Shown in pieces: positions 56,668 to 64,000 of a stretch of 64,000 bases of DNA. Source of the stretch: Pseudeuparius sepicola (lineage: Eukaryota; Arthropoda; Insecta; Coleoptera; Anthribidae); contig OY987298.1 in assembly GCA_963920635.1 (NCBI GenBank), forward strand, positions 70,577,949 to 70,641,948, written 5' to 3'. The notes under the pieces were generated by a model. It ran no database searches, was not told the origin of the DNA, and saw only the letters and a list, made by a program, of their open reading frames with translations. The position numbers and the translations under genes are program-made. Position 1 is the stretch's first letter. Each line of letters opens with the position of its first letter.

Positions 56668-56707
56668 ACATCGTGGATGAAAGATGCAGTTGCACTTCCT
56701 GCTCTAA

Positions 56708-57200
56708 AATAGCTTGTGTGTATGGCAGAGGGTATGCATCTTTGCGCGTAACGTCATTTACTTTTTGAAAATCGATGCAAAAGCGATATTTCCCGTCCCT
56801 CTTTTTAGCTAAAACAACGGGTGAACTCCACGGACTGGTAGATGGTTCTATTATGCCATCGGCGAGCATTTTGTCAACTTCTTGGTTGATAACCTCTTGC
56901 ATATACGGATTGCGTGGGCGGTAACGCTGTTTAATCGGTTCGGGATTTAATAAATGAATTTCATGCGATACCAGAGGCGTGGTACCTCTCACATGTTCAA
57001 ATAGCAGTAGTTCGGCGTCTAAAAATTCCCTAAGTTTTTCGGCATTTCGGTTAGATAAAATCAGAGGCGGTAGATGGTCTGGGTGGTCGGATATCTCCGG
57101 ACCACCCCTTGTTCCTCACAGAAACTTGTGGCAGGACTTGTGGCAAACCTCTACGAGATCGAGTCTGCTACCCGCAGCGGCGTCTGCGGGTCGCTGCAGC
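56708..57200 (-). pseudogene. Gypsy pol: RT fingers and protease-RT linker
   Basis: The frame 56992-56708 has HEIHLLNPEPIKQRYRPRNP, VDKMLADGIIEPSTSPWSSP and KRDGKYRFCIDFQKVNDVTR, then PLPYTQAIL, exactly the block upstream of the palm at 46493. The upstream part (57000-57200) should hold the protease but has several stops. Confidence 0.82.
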
Positions 57201-57208
57201 ATTTCATC

Positions 57209-57730
57209 TAGGGTTTCCAGTCCGGGATCCCGGGATCTCGAAATCCCGGGATCCTGGAGGGGTTTTAGATGGGATCCCGGGATGCCGATGTGGTCTCGAA
57301 AATCCCGGGTTGAGATATAGCGGTCCTGAAAATCCCGATTTTTTTAAATGATCGAACTTTAATCTGTTTTCTACGGTTTTTGTGTAAAATGCATTTTTTT
57401 TGTACTTTATCGGCGTTTTATTTAGTTTTACCCAAGTTATTTACGTATTTATTATGATACAACCGGGGGTTCACTTTTTCATTTCACTTACCTATACCTA
57501 CCTAATATAATATTATGTGGAAATATATAAAAATGTTTTTTATTTATGTGTTTTTTAACAATTATTTTCCGTATGTCTGCATTTTGATTTGTTATTGCTA
57601 ATATTACGCATTTTAATAAAAATATTATTAGGATTGATCTTGGGATCCCGGGACCCCGAGATCCCGAGATTTGGGTTTTGGATCCCGGGATCCAGAACGG
57701 GATCCCGATCCCGAAAATTGGAAACCCTAA
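57209..57730. mobile_element. hAT-type MITE rich in GGGATCCCG palindromes
   Basis: Ends TAGGGTTTCCA (57209) and TGGAAACCCTA (to 57730) form the TIR. ATTTCATC lies outside on both sides (57201-57208; 57731-57738), a perfect 8-bp duplication. The subterminal 150 bp at each side contain many GGGATCCCGGGATC-type palindromes. The middle is AT-rich with no coding content. It interrupts Gypsy between gag and pol. Confidence 0.9.
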
Positions 57731-57766
57731 TTTCATCCCTCGCAGAAATTTTCCCGGTGCCCAAAT

Positions 57767-58330
57767 CTAGTACGAAACGTAATGGCCCTGTCCGTTTCCC
57801 GGAATACCACAGGGGCAGTCCTGAGACATGATTCCGGATTTGCCACAACGCAAGCAAAATAATTTCGGGATGCCAGTGCACTCCCGCCGTGTATGACCTT
57901 GGCCCCCGCACCTCCAGCAGGTGTCAGCCAGGTGCGAAGTATGTGGCGCCGCTGGGGCGACGTAAGCCGGCCCGTGGGTAGCGGTCGACTGCGGCGGCGG
58001 GCGCGGGCACGGCCGCTGCTCGAAATTGACCCGATGCGCCACCCGCGAAACGGGCCCGTTTGGCTGCGCGCAACTTCGGAGACTACTTTCTGGTAACGGC
58101 GGCGCGGAGCTTCTGTCGTGATTCAATTGCAGAACTTCGAACTCTCGGGTAGCACGCGAAAAGGACGGTAAATCTATGAAATCATCCCGACGGATATTTA
58201 CGCGGTATTCTGGCAACAGGTTACGATAGAGCCACGCAAGCTGTTGTGCAGGAGGTACACCTCCATCTCGGCGAATCAGTGTATGTAAATCCGTAATATA
58301 TTTAGCCACGGGTTCACCAGGGCGTTGTCG
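57767..58330 (-). pseudogene. Gypsy gag, C-terminal half with zinc knuckles
   Basis: Encodes RRQRPGEPVAKYITDLHTLI, LAWLYRNLLPEYRVNIRRDD, then two CCHC-type knuckles: CWRCGGQGHTRREC and CLRCGKSGIMSQDC (the second with M in place of the usual His). The capsid pattern P.E....Y......L matches the gag N-half at 60983-61339, from which it is separated by the LTR-like insert. Confidence 0.82.
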
Positions 58331-59498
58331 TCTTTTCTTTTTTACTTCGGAATTAAACTTTTTACAAAATTGCTTTTCTTTGCAGACGGTCTGATTTTTG
58401 AATATTCAAGATTTGACAAACGGAATGCTCAGGCACCAGTTTTTTTGAGCGGTATGCTCCGCTTTTACCCAGGATAGCTTTCGTCAGAGAAAAATAATTC
58501 CAGAGTGCAAATGTGGTGTGTTTGAGGGATAGGAGCAAAATTAAACAATATTTCAAGACATCGTATATTGACTAAACAACGTAGGTAATAAATTCATAAA
58601 TAAATAATACAAAATAAGTACGGCGAGTCGCGATCGGGGGGGCCCACGGGAGTTCTGTAAATAAAAGAAACAACGCGACTTTAGTATTAATCTAGGGTTG
58701 CTAGACGTGGCTTGCTTGCGGTACTTTAAATGCCCTAACGGTTAACGTAAGCAACGGAAAAGCTAGAAGCAAGCTCAAAATATTCGGTTCGGATTCTAGG
58801 TTACGGATAAGCAACGGATTTGACGGCTAGCAAAGTTCGGTTAGCTAAGGGCCGCGGTAGGTCGTAGGTTGGGGCAAAGTTCACACTTTTCCCCCTGGTA
58901 GAGAATATTCGAAGAGCGAAATTGCTAGCACGTTCCTCGGTTGTCTAACCTGAATTAAATTATTGTTAAATGCGTAATTAGCTAAAGGGCCGCGGTAGCC
59001 AGAAGGTTGGGGCAAAGTTCACACTTTTCCCCCTGGTAGAGAATATTAGAAGAGCGCAAATTACTAACCTGAAATTTAGCGGGCAAAAGACGTGGTGGAA
59101 GCAGGGCCTCCGTGGCTTCCGCAGGCTGTCTTATAGCCGGCAACCACGTCGCCGACGTGAATTCGCAAGCGATCCCCTCCACATCGGTCTCGCTGCGGCG
59201 GCTGACGGACGCGCAGAGCGGCTAAGGGATGAACCACCCCTGGCGCGTCCTCAGCGGCGGCTCCCTTGGATCGGCGATGTCCTAAATACCCGGTTTCCCA
59301 AAAAGAACGGCGATTCTAGCTGCAATTTGAATTAATATCCCGGTTCTACCCCCTTTCGGTATCCCACAACCCTTATGGTAACATACGAATTTATTACTAA
59401 GCGGCGGAAAGCCGGAAAATAATCAAAATCAGGATTTAATTAAATGCAATGGAATTCTCGAATATCGGCCTACTATGTAGAAAAAGTAATCGGTGTGA

Positions 59499-60545
59499 AT
59501 ATAATAATAATAAGCAAACAAATTGAAACTTAATATTTCTAAAACTAAAGGCATGATAGTTACAACCAAGCACAGGTACATGAATGTTGATTTAAATGAT
59601 ATAAATCTAAAAATAAATAATGAAAAGATAGCCATTGTCGAGTCTACTAAATATCTCGGTTTTCAAATAGATAATATCTTGGCATTTAGCAGTCAATTTC
59701 AATATATTTATAAGAAGATATCAAAAAAACTTTATTTCTTTTCTCGAATATCCAAAAATTTATCTATGAATTCTAAAATCACAGTTTTCCAATCAATCAT
59801 TCAGCCACATTTTGATTATTGTTCTTCAGTGAGTTATTTGTTTAATTCCAATCAAATTGGACAGCTACAAAAACTGCAGAACCGTGGAATGCGAATAATA
59901 CTAAAGATTGGCAGATGTGCGCCAGTGGCAGTCATGCTTGATGTTCTAAAGTGGCTGCCAGTAAACAAAAGGTTATACTACCTAACAATGGTTTTCATCT
60001 TTAAGATATTGCACAACTTAGCCCCACCTTACTTTCAGAAATTTATAAGTCTAAACATTGACATACACAATTATTCAACAAGAAGAAACTGCAACTTTCA
60101 CATCGATAGACTTGGTAATAGAAATTCAATGAACTCGCTCTTTTTCAAGGGATTCAGGCAGTTCAATATGTTGTCGGATGAGATTAAGAGATTGACCTCG
60201 CTTAGAATTTTTAGGAAAAGATTATTAGATGATATTGAAGCCAATTAGTAAACTAATGCCTTGTATTTGTGCTTTCTTATAATTATTAGTAAGGTATGTT
60301 TTTCTGGTGGTTGTGTATCACATTCAAATTATTTTGTTACATATTTGTATATGTGTTGTTATGACTGTTGTTGGCTTCCTACTAAGTAAGTTAACTGTAA
60401 GTCAATCATTTGTATATTAGGGTTTCCTTTTTAAATAAAGGTTCTTTCTTTTTTTTTAATAATAATAATATTTTTTATTGCCAACAAAATCATACAGGCT
60501 ATGACAAAGCAACGTCAGTTATGTGTAACAACAGTTTCTTAGAAA
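59499..60545 (+). mobile_element. LINE 3' fragment inside the LTR-like insert
   Basis: The surrounding LTR-like sequence continues across it (ATCGGTGTGAATATAA | AAAACTACTACGGCGG, compare about 43815-43845). The plus-strand part ends in a T-rich then TAATAATAATAA tract at 60443-60473. The remaining TTTTTTATTGCC piece to 60545 resembles a second LINE 3' end in opposite orientation. Confidence 0.65.
59523..60248 (+). pseudogene. LINE RT thumb and C-terminal region
   Basis: The 241-codon frame starts KLNISKTKGMIVTTKHRYM and has ESTKYLGFQIDNILAFSSQF (thumb), IIQPHFDYCSSVSYLF, QLQKLQNRGMRIILK, and the C-terminal LFFKGFRQFNMLSDEIKRL. This is the part of ORF2 after the YADD site in CR1/RTE-like LINEs. 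It is open to its natural stop, but palm and endonuclease are absent, so it is a 5'-truncated copy. Confidence 0.75.
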
Positions 60546-60982
60546 TCAAAACTACTACGGCGGATAGCCGGCCGCTAAAAATAGCGCGGCCAGGAATTAG
60601 GCGGGTGTAAAATAAAAATTAAAACCGGAAACTAGTAACTTCGTTACACACCCCTCCTTCCTCGTCCCCTGTACCAGGCAGTAATCGTGTGTCAGGCGCT
60701 TCGGTTAGCGGGCGCAAACGGAAGATCATTTTCCCTAGGTACCTACATCAAGCGACTGCGGTGCGCTGCGTCACGGAGTTTTTTTGTCGGCGGGCGGCCG
60801 GCGGCCGCCCGCTTGAAATTTATAGCTTTCAATGCGGTCGAAGAAATTTCGTATATCGGAATTTTGACAAAAGCGGTCTACGGAATATCGGAAAACCAAC
60901 AGAAAATTTCTCTGTTGAGTACGGAAGTTCTAATCGGGGTGTTACGGTCGAGAATTACAAATGGTCCCTATACGTAGTTATG

Positions 60983-61339
60983 CCTGGGAAAATAAAAAAT
61001 CTCAAAATCGCGTATAAATTCCGGCCAAGTAGTCCAAGATCTCCGGTTATTACGAAACCAAAGTTCCGCATCTCCCTCTAGAAGTTTCGGCATGTGAGGC
61101 AACAGCCTGTCCCTACGAATATTTCTGGCCGTACAAATATCTTCTAGCCGTTCAATAAAATCCACGGGATCGGTCCTGCCATTAAAAGAGACTCGCCACT
61201 TGTAAACTTCGAGTGGTTCCTCGACAAGTTGCGCAAGCGACGACGGTACTGTGTAGCCTACAATTGACGGTACTTTTGGGGTACTACCCGTAGAGATTGT
61301 AACGGTCGTACTGGGGACAGCATTCGCCAAGGTATACAT
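60983..61339 (-). pseudogene. Gypsy gag, N-terminal half
   Basis: Encodes VYKWRVSFNGRTDPVDFIER, LEDICTARNIRRDRLLPHMP and KLLEGDAELWFRNNRRSWTT then WPEFIRDFEIFYFP, the capsid pattern of insect Gypsy elements (W...F.G......F...L, A..W). The frame is lost just after FYFP, where the LTR-like insert starts. The N-terminal 30-40 residues look truncated or degenerate, and no LTR is seen to the right. Confidence 0.78.
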
Positions 61340-61449
61340 CGGTGACCTAACAGTCGCGGCGGGCCCTAACTGTGGAAACGCAAGTTCAGATATCCTCAGC
61401 GACGGTGTGTAACGTATTTAAAAATTTCAAAACAGAGTATCTTCTTTTT

Positions 61450-62075
61450 CTAGTGAATAAACAGATGGCTATTTATTTAAAATCAATTATTTACAATTCT
61501 AGTTTATTCTTACAATAATTATTGTACCATCCGATCCTTAGTAAATCCGTCTCTGGAAAGAAAGAGAAAACAATATAACAATACCTCCAAAATCTGCTAT
61601 TTTGCCCTTGCTTACCATCTGTTGTATTCACAATATTCACTGGCGCGGTTTGGGAGCGCTTTGCGCTGCATATCCAAATCATGTTTTAGTGTAGTTTGGG
61701 TTGCCTACTGTGCTTGTTTTCTATCGCTGCCTTGGAACCTCGTCGAACATCGGCCAACTTAAAAACAAATCATAATTTTATTAGAAAAGTATATATATAA
61801 TAAATATCTATATCAAGCTATTACTATCTAAATATATATACGCAGTCTCCTTTTGTAATATCAACTTAACTTAAATTCACACAACATTCATACAAAAGCC
61901 ATCTCCTATGCATACCTAAGTAATTATAGAAAAACAAAAGGATACCTCTGGGTGCTTACCTTGGCAAAGCATACTTCTTTTCTAAGATCATCACATATCT
62001 TTTGTGCAAGCATGCTATGGATCACGATTTTCTTGTAGGATTTCCCGGAACCGATGGAAAATATAAATAAATAAG
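61450..62075 (-). CDS. Candidate small spliced gene of unknown function
   Basis: On the minus strand three blocks have good splice borders: 62075-61960 (acceptor GTTACAG, donor GCCAAG|GTAAGC), 61757-61616 (acceptor GTTTTTAAG, donor CAGATG|GTAAGC) and 61552 to about 61450 (acceptor CTTTCTTTCCAG). AATAAA is at 61477-61472. Joining block 1 to block 2 keeps one frame: KKIVIHSMLAQKICDDLRKE, VCFAK, then LADVRRGSKAAIENKHSRQP and KLH, stop at 61688-61686. The last intron would lie in the 3' untranslated region. The upstream start was not settled. I do not recognise the protein. Confidence 0.45.
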
Positions 62076-63269
62076 CTGTAACTTATATGTCAATAACTTT
62101 GATTGACATATGACAGCCTTCACTGTCACTTTCAGATGTCAAAACCATGTTCACGGTACCACTCATGGTTCCGGTTCCGCATTAAAAGTCCCTAAATCGT
62201 GATCCCGCGTTTTTGGCTTGAGGTGTTTTTTTTATACATGGACTTGTTCCTGTCTCTGTCATTCTTCGTTCTACGCTTGCTGGCTGAGGAGCCATTTTTA
62301 AGCTTATGGCATTTTTGCCGATTTTTAAAGAAACCCCTAGCAAACCCTTCAAATTCTGATTTTGTGATCCAGCGACGATTTTGTCGGTTCTTTTAGAAGG
62401 TAGTTTGCAAACAAACAAAGGGAGTTCGAGTTCCTAATCATCAACCATCAAAGGCCATCACCACCCACGGTAAGCGACCTTATTCATTTTATGCACTTAA
62501 AGATCTGTTTTTCCAAGGGCCAAGGCGAGTATCTAATTTGGGTCCTTTTGGTTTTGTTTTAGGCCTTTTTTTATTGTACAACAAAAACCAAACCACTTGT
62601 ACAGTGTGTCCCAACCACCACGTGGTCGTACTTTTACCTTAAATAATTAGTACGTTGCGGAGTACTCCATGGGAGTAACTCACCATCTGCGTCGGCGATT
62701 TGCGAGAGTCATCACCTTACCCGCTACTCCTGGTAACTGGACAATTACGCAACACCTTCAGTGGAGCCTGATTCGCCTGATGGAGAATCGATCAATTGGC
62801 AAGTCCATTCCAATTATTATTATCTCTTTTAACGTTTTTTTTTTTATGAGTCGCACTGTAACGATCTCAATTTAATTACGTAACTCTGGTTTTGATACCA
62901 AAAACCTGTAAGCGGAGTATAATTTATACCACGTACCTACCCCTTTTTCCATATATTAATATTTTTAACATTCGTATAAAGAGTTTTCCCATTTAATGCT
63001 TGATTTAAGATCAATAATAATTATTTCTATTTTTGAGAGGCTGTGATATTTACCTTTTTTTTATCATAATTTCTTGGCTGTGCAATTACTATTCATGCTT
63101 GTTTAAATAAATTATTATTTCATATTGTTAAACTTATAGACCTTTTTTTTATTTTGTTGATAACTGCATTTCCCGTTTTGAATTGAACATCAAAAGTACT
63201 CTCCTGTTTCTAAGGCCATGTTAGAGAAAACGGGTGGCGCCATTTTATAAGTCCCTTATTTTGTTTGTA
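62076..63269. other. Stretch without a settled gene
   Basis: Possible 5' exons of the minus-strand gene lie here (frame from about 62301 to 62190 starting MAPQPASVERRMTETGTSPC; another short one at 62166). CCACGGTAAGCG at 62466 is a possible plus-strand donor. GTACAGTGTGTCCCAACCAC near 62599 resembles a MITE end. Confidence 0.3.
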
Positions 63270-63270
63270 A

Positions 63271-63416
63271 GTTAACCCACGCCACTCTGCCGTGGAGTGA
63301 GTTAGCTGGGTAGGCCAAAATCGGGAAGTACCTCTTGAGTCTATTAACTTAAAAATAAATAAATAAACCCGTCTTTCGACCGTAAAAATTACGTGGCAGA
63401 AATTTGGCGCCCAACG
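63271..63416 (+). other. Possible LTR end with primer-binding site
   Basis: AATTTGGCGCCCAACG at 63401-63416: TGGCGCCCAACG is the primer-site form common in insect Gypsy-type elements (tRNA-Lys type). Upstream AATAAATAAATAAACC (about 63353) could be the LTR poly(A) region, and AGTTAACCC at 63271 could be an LTR start. No gag follows before the window ends, so the element is unproven. Confidence 0.4.
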
Positions 63417-64000
63417 CTTTAGAGATTGCCACTCTCATTTTATTTTGCTCCATATTTCGTTTTGTAGTCCAGCCTCTTTGCCATTTTTTTGATTAATTGG
63501 GAGAATTTTTTGTTCGCAATATTACTTCTCGATTTGAATGGTTGTTGCTTGTTTAGTTTTTTTTTAACAAGGGCGGCTCACTTATCTTTTTTTTTGCGAA
63601 GAAATTCTTTCTTTCATATATGCCTGGTCATATTTATATGAAATAAAGTAAATTTTCTGCGATATTGTCAAACCAACATAATATACGCCGATAATGTAAG
63701 GTAAGGAGTTCCATATACGATTTTCAGGGAGTATAGCATTGTACAAGTGTCATACCTTGAAGAAAAAACCATATTAGTTGTGGTAAATCGTCATAACGTT
63801 TTATAATTATTGCCAAATGTTTTTTTAGCAAATTTTTAATACTTTGGCTTCTCATTTGTTTGTCGCGTATTGTTATCCTTGATGCGGTTTTTTTTTACAT
63901 GTAAAGTTTTTTTTTTCTCGAAACAATTTCAATTCAGTGCAGTTAAAGTTTTTTTGCGCTAGATTTTTTTTATCGTTGGAGTTCCAGGTAGCATATTTTT
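63417..64000. other. AT-rich right end, no gene recognised
   Basis: Long T runs and no coding frame. It could be the leader of the LTR element suggested at 63405 or ordinary intergenic DNA. Confidence 0.4.

Larger units (their letters stand above)
46494..56702 (-). mobile_element. CR1-like LINE inserted in Gypsy pol, itself split by BEL/Pao
   Basis: TCTAA flanks the block on both sides (46489-46493; 56703-56707), and Gypsy pol is continuous across it (AILEQ.. against DKLRQAKYI). The LINE runs right to left: ORF1 with coiled coil (56667-55660), APE endonuclease (55671-54517), then after the BEL element RT (48314-46627) and an ATT-type 3' tail at 46494-46510. Without the BEL insert it is about 4 kb. 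Both ORFs are frameshifted. Confidence 0.82.
58331..60980 (-). repeat. LTR-like insert in Gypsy gag, carrying a LINE fragment
   Basis: 58331-59498 and 60546-60750 together match the region 42547-44100, including the 138-bp tandem pair at 58849-59120 and TGTAACGAAGTTAC (minus strand, near 60645). An internal block (59499-60545) is a LINE insertion. The part 60750-60980 (GC-rich CGGCGGGCGGCCGG) has no match on the left. It sits between two gag halves that complement each other within a few residues, so insertion is likelier than two independent deletions. Confidence 0.55.
42547..61400 (-). mobile_element. Gypsy retrotransposon, minus strand, heavily interrupted
   Basis: Pieces in order from 5' (right) to 3' (left): gag N-half (61339-60983), LTR-like insert (58331-60980), gag C-half (58330-57767), hAT MITE (57209-57730), pol start (56992-56708), foreign block (46494-56702), rest of pol (46493-44160), and LTR-like 3' region (about 44100-42547). 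The pol order protease, RT, RNase H, integrase is that of Ty3/Gypsy. A matching 5' LTR to the right of gag was not found, so the 5' end is probably lost near 61400. Confidence 0.72.

Noticed and set aside
54522..56702. Endonuclease and ORF1 as a separate LINE from the RT at 46627-48314
   Set aside because: Both lie on the same strand, are complementary in content and are separated exactly by a BEL element with a CACAT duplication, so one LINE is the simpler reading.
62182..62418. Minus-strand frame as the confirmed first exon of the small gene at 61450-62075
   Set aside because: No donor at its end joins in phase to the block at 62075; left as a possibility only.

Overview
This is a eukaryotic, AT-rich, repeat-dominated window, almost certainly from an arthropod and most likely an insect with a large genome. 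The transposon families (R4/Dong-like and CR1/Jockey-like LINEs, Penelope-like, Gypsy, BEL/Pao, Tc1/mariner and hAT relics) and the single host-type gene both fit an insect; I cannot assign the order. I saw no prokaryotic operon, CRISPR array, tRNA or rRNA.

The main host gene is on the plus strand. It is a candidate KNL1/Spc105 kinetochore scaffold gene with four recognisable exons: 3694-6474, 20121-20263, 32816-33044 and 33197-33314, with a poly(A) signal at 33419. The big first exon carries MELT-like motifs and a coiled coil. The last three small exons encode a predicted RWD-type C-terminus. All splice phases agree (2+1, 1+2, 2+1). The first two introns are about 13.6 and 12.6 kb and are filled with mobile DNA. 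The 5' exon or exons were not found.

Intron 1 (6475-20120) holds three minus-strand R4/Dong-like LINE copies, head to tail and separated by TTA-repeat tracts. The middle copy is split by a plus-strand Jockey/I-like LINE with an 811-codon open frame. Intron 2 (20264-32815) holds a Penelope-like element with an inverted partial copy, a 2.4 kb hairpin element with a nested RNase H LINE fragment, a BEL/Pao remnant, a second 1.2 kb palindrome, a decayed THAP domain, a diverged tandem array, and a deleted Tc1-like element ending 37 bp before exon 3.

From 34.2 to 38.9 kb lies a 4.6 kb terminal-inverted-repeat element with TIR TAGGGTGGGCCGAAA. It encloses a broken minus-strand gene of an uncharacterised arthropod repeat family, itself cut by two MITEs. 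A CR1-like LINE follows at 40.1-41.7 kb.

From 42.5 to 61.4 kb lies a three-level nest: a minus-strand Gypsy element, interrupted by a minus-strand CR1-like LINE, interrupted in turn by a complete but frameshifted BEL/Pao element (two LTRs, 5 bp duplication CACAT). The Gypsy part also carries a hAT MITE with an 8 bp duplication and an LTR-like insert in gag. The right end has a small spliced minus-strand gene candidate (61.5-62.1 kb) and a primer-binding-site-like sequence of another LTR element at 63405.

All domain calls are by eye and memory of families; no search was run.
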